Shown one piece after another: positions 34,813 through 46,925 of a stretch of 64,000 nucleotides of DNA. This DNA comes from Bidens hawaiensis (taxonomy: Eukaryota; Streptophyta; Magnoliopsida; Asterales; Asteraceae). Positions within the stretch are counted from its first letter, which is position 1. The number at the start of each line of letters is the position of its first letter. The position numbers were made by a program, and so were the translations under genes. The stretch spans positions 558,001 through 622,000 of the forward strand of contig JAIQDT010000304.1 of the NCBI GenBank assembly GCA_021521415.1, in the 5' to 3' direction. The notes under the pieces are model-generated. The model was not told the origin of the DNA and did no database searches. It saw only the letters and a list, made by a program, of their open reading frames with translations.

Positions 34813-36110
34813 GTGAACTCAATTGAAAATGTACTGGAAATGCTTCATATGGATCTCTTTGATCCGGTGAGTGTTCCTAGTATAGGAAAGAAGAGGTATT
34901 TGTTTGTGATTATTGACTATTTTTCAAGATACACTTCGTTTTATTTTCTGAACTCCGAAGATGATGCTGCTGAATTGATCAAGAGTTGTGTTACAAGGAT
35001 GGAAAACCAATTGGATGTTATGGTGAAAGTGATGAGAAGTGACAACAGGACTGAGTTCAACAATGGGGTAATGACTGAATACTGCCTTGCAAAGGGAGTT
35101 CTTCAACAATTCAGAGCTCCTAGAACTCTTGAACAAAATGGTGTTGCTGAAAGAAGAAACAGAACACTCACTGAAGCTGCAAGGACCATGTTAGCAGATG
35201 CTTATTTGCCTGTTACTCTTGGGGCAGAAGCAATCAACACTGCCTTCTATGTTCATTACAGATTCGTCTCAAAAAAGCCTAGACAAGACTCCTTATGAGA
35301 TTTTGTTTAAAAGAAAGCCCTACATAAAGTTTCTCATGCCTTTTAGATGCAAGTGCTCATTACCGAATACTAAAGACTACTTGAACAAGTTTCAATCAAA
35401 ATCTTTAGACTGTTTCATTGTTGGATACTCCACACACTCAAAGGTTTACAGAGTATATGTGAAGGATCACTTGAGTGTGATTGAAACTTCTGATGTGATA
35501 TTCAATGGATACCAGTTCAATACTGTTGATAGAGCATCCTGGTTATTTTATCTTGAGAAGTTAATCAAGTTTTCAAGATTTATCCTGAAAACTTTGATAA
35601 AACTTTGTATAGAACAATTGTTCAAGAAGAAAAGTCAGAAAAGAAGATTGACTTGGACAAGTTGTGGTCAATGGTTGCAAACAAAATTGATGAATGTTCC
35701 ATTAACAAGACTGCTTCTGATCATGAAGAAGATGATGAACAAAATGACAATCTTGAGCAATCACCTGTTCAAGAACAACCTATCATGAATGATGAGCAAA
35801 CAAATGATCAAAATGATCAAGAGCAAACTGTCAACATTGAAGGGCAACCTGATGACTTGTTTGTACAATATCAAAATGAAAGACAACCAGACTTTGAAAC
35901 TTTGTTTCAAAGTTTGAATATTGGAAAAAATGTTGCTTCATCTTCACAATAGTTTGCTGAAGACTCAACCAAATTTCATGATGCAACTTCTAATTTGATC
36001 ATTGAGGAACTTGATCTCAATGACACAAATCTTGATTCTAATGTGTCTACAGATTTAATTGTGCAAACTTCCTTTGTTGGAAGAAATCATCCAAATGAAA
36101 AGAAAAAATT
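34813..36110 (+). repeat. Copia array unit 13 (short type, 1,298 bp)
   Basis: Repeat of unit 8. Private changes are IIDYFSRY (Asp to Tyr) and MTEYCLAK. Confidence 0.9.
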
Positions 36111-37786
36111 GTGAACTCAATTGAAAATGTACTGGAAATGCTTCATATGGATCTCTTTGATCCGGTGAGTGTTCCTAGTATAGGAAAGAAGAGGTATTTC
36201 TTAGTGATTATTGATGATTTTTCAAGATACACTTCGTTTTATTTTCTGAACTCCAAAGATGATGCTGCTGAATTGATCAAGAGTTGTGTTACAAGGATGG
36301 AAAACCAATAGGATGTTATGGTGAAAGTGTTGAGAAGTGAAAATGGGACTGAGTTCAACAATGGGGTAATGACTAAATTCTGTCTTGCAAAGGGAGTTCT
36401 TCAACAATTCAGAGCTCCTAGAACTCCTGAACAAAATGGTGTAGCTGAAAGAAGAAATAGAACACTCACTGAAGCTGCAAGGACCATGTTAGCAGATGCT
36501 TACTTGCCTGTTACTTTTTGGGCAGAAACAATCAACACTGCCTTCTATATTCAGTACAGGTTCTTCATAACAAAAGCCAAGACAAGACTCCTTATGAGAT
36601 TTTGTTCAAAAGAAAGCCCTACATCAAGTTTCTCAAACCTTTTCGATGCAAGTGTTCTTTACCAAATACTAGACTACTTGACCAACTTTCCATCAAAATC
36701 TTTAGACTGCTTCTTTGTTGGATACTCCACACACTCAAAGGCTTACAGAGTATATGTGAAGGATCACTTGAGTGTGATTGAAACTTCTGATGTGATATTC
36801 AATGGAAACCATTTCAATAAAGTTGATGGAGCATCCTGGTTATATTATCTTGAGAAGTTAATCAAGTCTTTCAATATTTATACTGAAAACTTTGATAAAA
36901 CTTTCTATAGAACAAGTGTCCATGGAGAAAAGTCAGATAAAAAGATTGACCTGGACAAGTTGTGGTCAAAGGTTGCAAACAAAAATGATGAAAATTCCTT
37001 TAATAACACTGCTTCTGATCATGAAGAAGATGATGAAAAAAATACAATCTTAAGCAATCACCTGTTCAAGAACAACCTATCATGAATGATGAGCAAACAA
37101 ATACTCCACACACTCAAAGGCTTACAGAGTATATGTGAAGGATCACTTGAGTGTGATTGAAACTTCTGATGTGATATTCAATGGAAACCAGTTCAATAAA
37201 GTTGATGGAGCATCCTGGTTATTTTATCTTGAGAAGTTAATCAAGTTTTCAAGATTTATCCTGAAAACTTTGATAAAACTTTGTATAGAACAATTGTTCA
37301 AGAAGAAAAGTCAGAAAAGAAGATTGACTTGGACAAGTTGTGGTCAAAGGTTGCAAACAAAATTGATGAATGTTCCTTTAACAAGACCGCTTCTAATCAT
37401 GAAGAAGATGATGAACAAAATGACAATCTTGAGCAATCTCATGTTCAAGAACAACCTATCATGAATGATGAGCAAACAAATTATCAAAATGTTCAAGAGT
37501 AAAATGTCAACATTGAAGGGCAACCTGATGACTTGTTTGTTCAATATCAAAATGTAAGACAATCATACTTTGAAACTTTGTTTAAAAGTTTGAATATTGG
37601 AAAAAATGTTGCTTCATATTCACAACAGTTTACTGAAGACTCAACTAAATTTCATGATGCAACTGCTGATTTGATCATCGAGGAACTTGATCTCAATGAC
37701 ACAAATCTTGATTTTAATGTGTCTACAGATTTAATTGTGCAAACTTCCTTTGTTGAAAGAAATCATCCAAATGAAAAGAAAAAATT
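36111..37786 (+). repeat. Copia array unit 14 (long type, 1,676 bp); end of block II
   Basis: Repeat of unit 9 at +7,631 bp with a private TAG (near 36309). The frame reopens for 255 codons from 36318. Confidence 0.9.
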
Positions 37787-39086
37787 GTGAACTCAATTGA
37801 AAATTTACTGGAAATGCTTCATATGGATCTCTTTGATCCGGTGAGTGTTCCTAGTATAGGAAAGAAGAGGTATTGCTTAGTGATTATTGATGATTTTTCA
37901 AGATACACTTGGGTTTATTTTCTGAACTCCAAAGATGAAGCTGCTGAATTGATCAAGAGTTTTGTTACAAGGATGGAGAACCAATTGGATGTTATGGTGA
38001 AAGTGATGAGAAGTGACAATGGGACTGAGTTCAAGAATGGGGCAATGACTGAATTCTGCCTTGCAAAGGGAATTCTTCAACAATAAAGTGTTCCTAGAAT
38101 TCCTGAACAAAATGGTGTAGCTGAAAGAAGAAATAGAACACTCATTGAAGCTGCAAGGACCACGTTAGATGATGCTTATTTGCAAGTTACTTTTTGGGAA
38201 GAAGCAATCAACACTGCCTTCTATGTTCAGTACAGGGTTCTTCTCAACAAAAGCCAAGACAAGACTCCTTATGAGATTTTGTTCAAAAGAAATCCCTACA
38301 TCAAGTTTTTCAACCCTTTTAGATTCAAGTGCTCATTACCGAATACTAAATACTACTTGAACAAGTTTCCGTCAAAGTCTTTAGACTGCTTCTTTGTTGG
38401 ATACTCCACACACTCAAATGCTTACAAAGTATATGTGAAGGATCACTTGAGTGTGATTGAATCTTCTGATGTGATATTCAATGGAAACCAGTTCAATAAA
38501 GTTGATGGAGCATCCTGGTTATTTTATCTTGAGAAGTTAATCAAGTCTTTCAAATTTATACTGAAAACTTTGATAAAACTTTCTATAGAACAAGTGTCTA
38601 AGGAGAAAAGTCAGGTAAAAAGATAGACCTTGACAATTTGTGGTCAAAAGTTGCAAACAAAAATGATGAAAATTCCTTTAACAAGACTGCTTCTGATCAT
38701 GAAGAAGATGATGAACAAAATGACAATCTTGAGCAATCACCTGTTCAAGAACAACCTATCATGAATGATGAGCAAACAAATGATCAAAATGTTCAAGAAT
38801 AAAATGTCAACATTGAAGGGCAACCTGATGACTTGTTTGTTCAATATCAAAATGAAAGACAACCATACTTTGAAACTTTGTTTCAAAGTTTGAATATTGG
38901 AAAAAATGTTGTTTCATATTCACAACCGTTTGCTGAAGACTCAACAAAATTTCATGATGCAACTACTGATTTGATCATCGAGGAACTTGATCTCAATGAC
39001 ACAAATCTTGATTTTAATGTGTCGACAGATTTAATTGTGCAAACTTCCTTTGTGGAAAGAAATCATCCAAAAGAAAAGAAGAAATT
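37787..39086 (+). repeat. Copia array unit 15 (ancestral-like short, 1,300 bp)
   Basis: It has RYTWVYFLNSKDEAAEL, RSDNGTEFKNG and the in-frame VQYRVLLNKSQDKTPYEI, which match ordinary copia integrases better than units 1-14. It has a stop after LQQ (near 38083). Confidence 0.9.
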
Positions 39087-40377
39087 GTGAACTCAATTGA
39101 AAATGTACTGGAAATGCTTCATATGGATCTCTTTGATCCGGTGAGTGTTCCTAGTATAGGAAAGAAGAGATATTGCTTAGTGATTAATGATGATTTTTCA
39201 AGATACAATTGGGTTTATTTTTTGAACTCCAAAGATGAAGCTGCTGAATTGATCAAGAGTTGTGTTACAAGGATGGAGAACCAATTGGATGTTATGGTGA
39301 AAGTGATGAGAAGTGACAATGGAACTGAGTTCAAGAATCGGGTAATGACTGAATTCTGCCTTGCAAAGGGAATTCTTCAACAATTCAGTGTTCCTAGAAC
39401 TCCTGAACAAAATAGTGTAGCTGAAAGAAGAAACAGAACACTCATTGAAGCTGCAAAGACCATGTTAGAAGATGCTTATATGCAAGTTACTTTTCGGGCA
39501 GAAGCAATCAACACTGCCTTCTATGTTCAGTACAGGGTTCTTCTTAACAAAATCCAAGACAAGACTCCATATGAGATTTTGTTCAAAAGAAATCCCTACA
39601 TCAAGTTTCTCAAGCCTTTTAGATGCAAGTGCTCAATACCGAATACTAAAGACTACTTGAACAAGTTTCAATCAAAATCTTTAGACTGTTTCTTTGTTGG
39701 ATACTCCACACACTCAAAGGCTTACAGAGTATATGTGAAGGATCACTTGAGTGTGATTGAATCTTCTGATGTGATATTCAGTGGAAACCAGTTCAATACA
39801 GTTGATGGAGCATCCTGGTTAGTTTATCTTGAGAAGTTAATCAAGTCTTTGAAGATTTATACTAAAAACTTTGATAAAACTTTGTATAGAACAAGTGTCC
39901 AAGAAGAAAAGTCAGATAAAAAGATTGACTTGGATAACTTGTGGTCAAAGGTTGCAAACAAAAATGATGAATATTCCTTTAACAAGACCGCTTCTGATCA
40001 AGAAGAAGATGATGAACAAAATGACAATCTTGAGCAATCACCTGTTCAAGAACAACCTATCATGAATGATGAGCAAACAAATGATCAAGAGCAAACTGTC
40101 AACATTGAAGGGCAACCTGATGACTTGTTTGTTCAATATCAAAATGAAAGACAACCATACTTTGAAACATTTTTCAAAGTTTGAATATTGGAAAAAATGT
40201 TGCTTCATCTTCACAACAGTTTGCTGAAGACTCAACTAAATTTCATGATGCAACTGCTGATTTGATCAACGAGGAACTTGATCTCAATGACACAAATCTT
40301 TATTTTAATGTGTCTACAGATTTAATTGTGCAAACTTCCTTTGTTGAAAGAAATCATCCAAAAGAAAAGAAGAAATT
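39087..40377 (+). repeat. Copia array unit 16 (ancestral-like, 1,291 bp; longest open frame)
   Basis: A 365-codon frame (39087-40184) spans the integrase core, the GKQ-less C-terminal part and the acidic spacer (EEDDEQNDNLEQ). The first Asp and second Asp (RSDNGTEF) and the Glu (VAERRN) are kept. Odd residues are INDDFSRYNW, EQNSVAERR and TFRAEA. There is no initiation signal; it is an internal polyprotein segment. Confidence 0.9.
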
Positions 40378-41669
40378 GTGAACACAATTAAAAATGTACT
40401 GGAAATGCTTCATATGGATCTCTTTGATCCGGTGAGTGTTCCTAGTATAGGAAAGAAGAGGTATTGCTTAGTGATTATTGATGATTTTTCAAGATATACT
40501 TGGGTTTATTTACTGAACTCCAAAGATGAAGCTGCTGAATTGATAAAGAGTTGTGTTACAAGGATGGAGAACCAATTGGATGTTATGGTGAAAGTGATGA
40601 GAAGAGACAATGGGACTGAGTTCAAGAATGGGGTAATGACTGAATTCTGCCATGCAAAGGGAATTTTTCAACAATTCAGTGTTCCTAGAACTCCTGAACA
40701 AAATGGTGTAGCTGAAAGAAGAAATAGAACACTCATTGAAGCTGCAAGGACCAGGTCAGAAGATGCTTATTTGCAAGTTACCTTTTGGGCAGAAGCAATC
40801 AACACTGCCTTCTATGTTCAGTACAGGGTTCTTCTCAACAAAAGCCAAGACATGACTCCATATGAGATTTTGTTCAAAAGAAAGTCCTACATCAAGTTTC
40901 TCTAGCATTTTAGATGCAAGTGCTCAATACTGAATACTAAAGACTACTTGAACAAGTTTCAATCAAAATCTTTAGACTGTTTCTTTGTTGGATACTCCAC
41001 ATACTCAAAGGCTTACAGAGTATATGTGAAGGATCACTTGAGTGTGATTGAATCTTCTGATGTTATATTCAATGGAAACCAGTTCAATACAGTTGATGGA
41101 GCATCCTGGTTAGATTATCTTGAGAAGTTAATCAAGTGTTTCAAGATTTATCCTAAAAACTTTGATAAAACTTTGTATAGAACAAGTGTCCAAGAAGAAA
41201 AGTCAGATAAAAAGATTGACATGGACAAGTTGCGGTCAAAGGTTGCAAACAAAAATGATGAATATTCCTTTAACAAGACTCCATCTGATCATGAAGAAGG
41301 TGATGAAGAAAATGACAATCTTGAGCAATCACCTGTTCAAGAACAACCTATCATGAATGATGAGGAAACAACATGATCAAGAGCAAACTGTCAACATTGA
41401 AGGGCAACCTGATGACTTGTTTGTTCAATATCAAAATGAAAGACAACCATACTTTGAAACTTTTTTCAAAGTTTGAATGTATGAAAAAATGTTGCTTCAT
41501 CTTTACAATAGTTTGCTGAAGACTTAACAAAATTTCATGATGCAACTGCTAATTTTATTATTGAGGTATTTGATCTCAATGACACAAATCTTGATTCTAA
41601 TGTGTCTACAGATTTAATTGTGCAAAGTTCCTTTGTTGGAAGAAATCATCCAAAAGAAAAGAAGAAATT
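40378..41669 (+). repeat. Copia array unit 17 (ancestral-like, 1,292 bp)
   Basis: Integrase is open to 40905 (stop in place of the KPFRC segment), with RRDNGTEF. The spacer is frameshifted near 41370. Confidence 0.9.
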
Positions 41670-43782
41670 GTGAACTCAATTGAAAATGTACTGGAAATGC
41701 TTCATATGGATCTCTTTGATCCGGTGAGTGTTCCTAGTATAGGAAAGAAGAGGTATTGCTTATTGATTATTGATGATTTGTCAAGATACACTTGGGTTTA
41801 TTTTCTGAACTCCAAAGATGAAGCTGCTGAATTGATCAAGAGTTGTGTTATAATATGGAAAACAAATTGGATTTTATGGTGAAAGTGATGAGAACTGACA
41901 ATAGGACTGAGTTCAACAATGGGGTAATGACTGAATTCTGCCTTGCAAAGGGAATTCTTCACCAATTGAGAGCTCCTAGAACTCCTAAACAAAATGGTGT
42001 AGCTGAAAGAAGAAACAGAACACTCACTGAAGCTGCAAGGACTATGTTAGAAGATGCTTATTTGCCTATTACTTTTTGGGTAGAAGCAATCAACACTGCC
42101 TTCAATGTGCAATACAGGTTCTTCTCAACAAAAGCCAAGACAAGACTCCTTATGATATTTGGTTCAAAAGATATCCCTACATCAAGTTTCTCAAGCCTTT
42201 TAGATGCAAGTGCTCATTATTGAATACTAAAGACTACTTGAACAAGTTTCAGTCAAAATCTTTAGACTGTTTCTTTGTTTGATACTCCACACACTCAAAG
42301 GCTTACAGAGTATATGTGAAGGATCACTTGAGTGTGAGTGAATCTTCTGATATGATATTCAATGGAAACCAGTTCAATACAGTTGATGGAGCATCCTGGT
42401 TAGTTTATCTTGAGAAGTTAATCAAGTCTTTCAAGATTTATCCTGAAAACTTTGATAAAACTTTGTATAGAACAAGTGTCCAAGAAGAAAAGTCAGATAA
42501 AAAGATTGACTTGGACAAGTTGTGGTCAAAGGTTGCAAACAAAAATGATGAATATTCCTTTAACAAGACCGCTTCTGATCATGAAGAAGATGATGAACAA
42601 AATGACAATCTTGAGCAATCACCTGTTCAAGAACAACCTATCATGAATGATGAGCAAACAAATGATCAAAATGTTCAAGTGTAAAATGTCAACATTGAAG
42701 GGCAACCTGATGACTTGTTTGTTCAATATTAAAACGAAAGACAACCATACTTTGAAACTTTGTTTCAAAGTTTGAATATTGGAAAAAATGTTGCTTCATA
42801 TTCACAACAGTTTGCTGAAGACTCAACTAAATTTCATGATGCAACTGCTGATTTGATCATCGAGGAACTTGATCTCAATGACACAAATCTTGATTTTAAT
42901 TTGTCTACAGATTTAATTGTGCAATCTTCCTTTGTTGAAAGAAATCATCCAAATGAAAACATCATTGGGGACATTAATGAAAGAATTACCATAAGTGCAT
43001 CTGAATCTGCAAACATCTGTTTGTACTCCTTCTTTCTATCCCAAGTTGAACCCAAGAACGTTGTTCAAGCATTAAAAGACAATAGTTGGGTAGAAGCAAT
43101 GCTGGAAGAGTTGGTTCAATTCAAAGATTTGTAAGTGTGTGAACTTGTAGATAAGCCAAGAAACAAGAATGCCATTGGAACCAAATGGGTTTTTAGGAAC
43201 AAGAGAGATGAAAGAGGGATTGTTATAAAGAGCAAGGCATGACTAGTTGCTCTAGGCTGCTTAAAAAAGGAAGGAATTGACTTTGAGGAAGTATTTGCAA
43301 CAGTGGCAAGGCTAGAGGCTATCAGAATCTTTCTAGCCTATTCCGCTTCAAAGAATATTAATGTGTTTCAATTGGATGTTAAATCTGTCTTTCTAAATGG
43401 AAAAATTGAAGATGAGGTGTATGTGGCTCAACCTCCAAGCTTTGAGGATCCTGAGTTTCCAGATTGAGTCTACAAGTTGAACAAAGCTCTATATGGATTC
43501 CATCAAGCACCAAGGGCTTGGTATGATGAGTTATCAAACCACTTGCTTGTTAATGGTTTTCAACGGGGAGCAATTGACAAGAACCTTTTTCTACAAAAGG
43601 AGAGGAAGAGATTTACTCTTCTACAAGTTAATGTAGATGAAATCATCTTTGGGTCTACCAATGAACAAATGTGCTTGGAGTTTGAAGAAGTCATGAAATT
43701 AAAATACTGCATGAGCTCCAAGGGTGAAATGAATTTCCTTCTGGGTTTGCAAGTTCAACAAAAGAAAGATGGCATATTCATT
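41670..43782 (+). pseudogene. Copia array unit 18 running on into reverse transcriptase
   Basis: This is the only unit that does not end in the array junction. Integrase (41670 to about 42223, with a frameshift near 41850) and the acidic spacer are followed at 42960 by ...NENIIGDIN..., the native continuation. RT then follows with FLSQVEPKNVVQAL, GTKWVFRNKRDERG, FQLDVKSVFLNG and LYGFHQAPRAWYDEL. The catalytic YVDD is NVDE (about 43633-43644). In-frame stops lie near 43132, 43240 and 43465. RT is cut at 43782 by element C. Confidence 0.88.
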
Positions 43783-46700
43783 TGTAACGATTCCGACGAA
43801 ACCAGGGATACCCTAACCGGTAGACAATAGTTACGTTATATTTAAGGTCGGGCACATTAATTACCATAGTAATTATACGAGAATACATGGTTCACTGTAT
43901 TGATTGTACGTGAATATATAATTCATCGTATTGAATATGCGATTAATCGATTGATAGTTATTGAAACCCGAACGAATCGAGGGTTCAATTATAGATGATA
44001 TCTATGATATTTAGTGATGTTTACGAAGTATTAAAGCTTCGGGATAAGTAAATAAATGCTCAGAAAAAGAATTTTCGATTTAATGGTACGTCGGTACGTT
44101 AAACGAAACCTTTAATACCAAACCGAGCGAGAGACGATCGATCAAGCCGAAAAAGATGCGCAATAATTAATAATATGATGTTTTAAGTTAATAAATGTCA
44201 TGGTTTAAGTTTTTAAAGTTTTTAAATCGGTTTTATATAAATTTCATTTTTTAGCCGAAAACGACCGTTTTAACCTCGTTTTAAGCCAAATTAAACATTT
44301 AACAGAAAAACGAACTGAACCAGATTATCCAAAACATTATCCAGATCTCTGATATCCAAACATGTGGCTAAGAATGAAAAGGTGGGTCCCACCCCACCCC
44401 TTCATAGTTCCGATCGGCATTGGGGGTGTTCCCCTAGCCTTTCATTTCTTTTTTACATCAAGCTATTGCAACAATCTTCAATTCTCTCCACAAGATCAAC
44501 TAAAAACCGAGATTTTAGCTAGAAAACCGAGGTAAAAAGTCGAGTTATTTACGTTTCCATCTTCGTTTCTTGAGTTTATTTGCAAGAAAATGAGGTTTCA
44601 ATGAGGAAAACCGATTCTTGCATGATCAAGTGATGTATACGGGTTATACAAGGGATCTTGGTCCAAGAAAGGAGTTAAACGAACCAAAAACGAATTTTTA
44701 CGGTTTAAACTTTAGTTTTGAAACAATAACCGAAACTATAGCGTAAGAGGCTTGATTGTGAGTGTAACTTGCTTGGTATTGTGGCATGTTGGTTGTAGGT
44801 TCTGTATTTAGTGGTAAATAAGGTGGAAAGACGAGTGTGTAGCTTGTAGTGACGGAAAACAAAAGGTATATTCGGTTTATGTTCGATTATGGATTTTTGG
44901 ACAGATTGTGGATGGTTTAGAATTAGGTCATGAAATTTTACAGAGGTGTTAAATACATGAAAATATGAGTTCTGTGAATTTTTGGTAATTTTTGAACAGA
45001 GGATGAATATTTGGTGAATTTAATGCTCGGTTTTGGCTAAAAATGGTGAAAAATAGCTAAATAACATGAAAAATTCTGGTAAATTCCAGATAAGCTTTTT
45101 ATAACATGTATAAGTCACACACAAAATTTTAAGTCTGTTGGAGAAGTCCAAGTAGGCTTTTCGGTTAAACGAGTTCTAGGGTTTTCTAGCTCGGTTTTAG
45201 TGAAAATGGCATGTAAAGTGATATTTTGGTTCTGGAAAAATTAAAGGGGACTATGTGGATGGTAGGGGTCATTCAGGAAAAATTTGGGATTTTTCTAAGG
45301 TCGTTTGGTATGTACGACATATTTAGTGTTTAAATGGTGTTTAAAAATAGATAAATAAATTTTAAATATAAAATTTAATTCTGGAAATATTTTTATAAAT
45401 TTCCCCACTGTCAAAATGTTATTTTTGCAAAATCTCAAGATCCGAGGATGAACGGATATTTATTTGGAATAAAAGTGAACTTTTATAATATAAAACGCGT
45501 AAACCAGCAAAGTTCGGGTGGACGAGCTGACTGGTGTATAAAAACCCTAAAAATGAACTATTTTCATATAACTGTGTTAAACAAGTAAAAATAAATCATC
45601 CGAAAATAATTCGGATGATTTGGGTAATTTTAAACGATTTAACATTTTCTGGTGCACTAAAGACGGAAACGGGTCCCGCGGCCAATCGGGGCGTCTAAAC
45701 CGAGCTCTAATTTCACATCGTTAATTAAATTATCAGTCAACCACTATTTTTGGGTCGTGTGTTCCCAAACTCATTTTTGAAACGTAAAAACGGATAGCCG
45801 TGCTAGGCACGCTAAACAGGGAAACGAACTATATTAATTTGGACTAATGAACTCTAAACGAAATCACAATCTGAGTCCGGAGAAGTGTTCTGGGTTAACA
45901 TTGCCCCCGGAACGGGTACAATTCTGGGTTAACATTGCCCCCAGAATGGGTAAAGTACTGGGTTAACAGTGTCCCCAGATGTACCGGTTAACACGGTTAA
46001 AGATTATATAAACAATAATTGTATAATAACAATCGTAGGGATCATATTACAGATTGGACGTGTTAACTGATAATGATTGTTGTTGCCTGCTTGCATGTGC
46101 TAAGGTGAGTTTCACGAGCCCCTTTTTCTGAATTGTTTTTAAATATTTTCCCGGGGCGGAAGCATGTTACTACTGAAATGTTTAAGTACATACTAAACGC
46201 ATGGATTTGCGTTTATTTACATATATTTTATTGTACGGGAATCGTACGGAAATGTACTAAGATGGTAATTGTCTGAGTTGCTAACATTCTAAGGCCCCGG
46301 AACACGAGTGATTAACTGAAAGCCGGTAGAGTGTGGATAGTACTATTGGTCTGACAAACCCAACTGGTCCGGCATGGATTTGATGATGTTTCCCAACCAG
46401 TTGCACATGTCTATTTTGTTGTTATATATATTTTTCTATGTAATGTTAGACATAGCGGTTTGGGGCAGGTCCGTGGGCGGAGTATGCAACGGGGTTGTGT
46501 GTGGATAGTCAGAGGTTTCACTTGTGGGCTCAGCATAATTACATCGATAATATTATATTATGATATGGATTTATCATGGTTTACTCAAATTGTGAAACTC
46601 ACCAACTATTCGTAGTTGACCCGTTTTCTCACATGCTTTTCAGGTACAATTAAGATGAAGTGATTGCTTACGTGCTAAGTGCTTGATGTGTGTAAGATTT

Positions 46701-46907
46701 GCGTGAGGGATGTTAGGATACATTATATTAAATAGAATTATGTATCATATTGTATGATGTGTGTATCACCTAGACGGTAATGAAATATGAGATAATGTAA
46801 TTTGAAGTATATTAATGTATTCAGTTTTCTTTATAAACAATGTGGTTGATATCAGAGGTGTCTGTTGCATCCCGTTTACGTTTCCACTGCGGTTACGGGG
46901 TGTTACA
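43783..46907 (+). repeat. Element C 5' LTR
   Basis: 3,125 bp, aligned to 52742-55866 with dozens of scattered differences. Contains a set of three variable-arm hairpins (45887-45984). Non-coding. Confidence 0.95.
45887..45984 (+). repeat. Three variable-arm hairpins in the element C LTR
   Basis: The loop TTAACATTGC or TTAACAGTGT lies between arms GTTCTGGG/CCCGGAAC (45887-45913), ATTCTGGG/CCCAGAAT (45921-45947) and GTACTGGG/CCCA...GTAC (45955-45984). The outer four bases differ in each copy and remain complementary. The set is repeated in the 3' LTR (about 54845-54943). Confidence 0.8.
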
Positions 46908-46912
46908 GAACT

Positions 46913-46925
46913 TGGTATCAGAGCC
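46913..46925 (+). other. Element C primer-binding site
   Basis: TGGTATCAGAGCC (initiator tRNA-Met type) starts 5 nt after the LTR end and is followed by the gypsy leader ATTGGTTATAAAGAATTAGG. Confidence 0.93.

Larger units (their letters stand above)
16432..43782 (+). mobile_element. Ty1/copia element with tandemly amplified integrase segment
   Basis: The strand, order and protein motifs are those of plant Ty1/copia pol (integrase before RT), of SIRE/Tork general type; I do not fix the lineage. The segment from the integrase DDE core to the integrase-RT spacer is repeated 18 times head to tail. Only the last unit continues into RT (from 42960). The gag, protease and left LTR are not in the window. 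The left edge is cut by LTR-B (16431/16432) and the right part is split by element C, resuming at 55867. All units are pseudogenes. Confidence 0.9.

Noticed and set aside
16679..38110. Recurrent 70-codon minus-strand frames in every array unit
   Set aside because: They are exact antisense shadows of the integrase core with no independent features.
16432..43131. CRISPR-like or rDNA-like repeat array
   Set aside because: Units are 1.3-1.7 kb and encode copia integrase. There are no short repeat-spacer units and no rRNA sequence.
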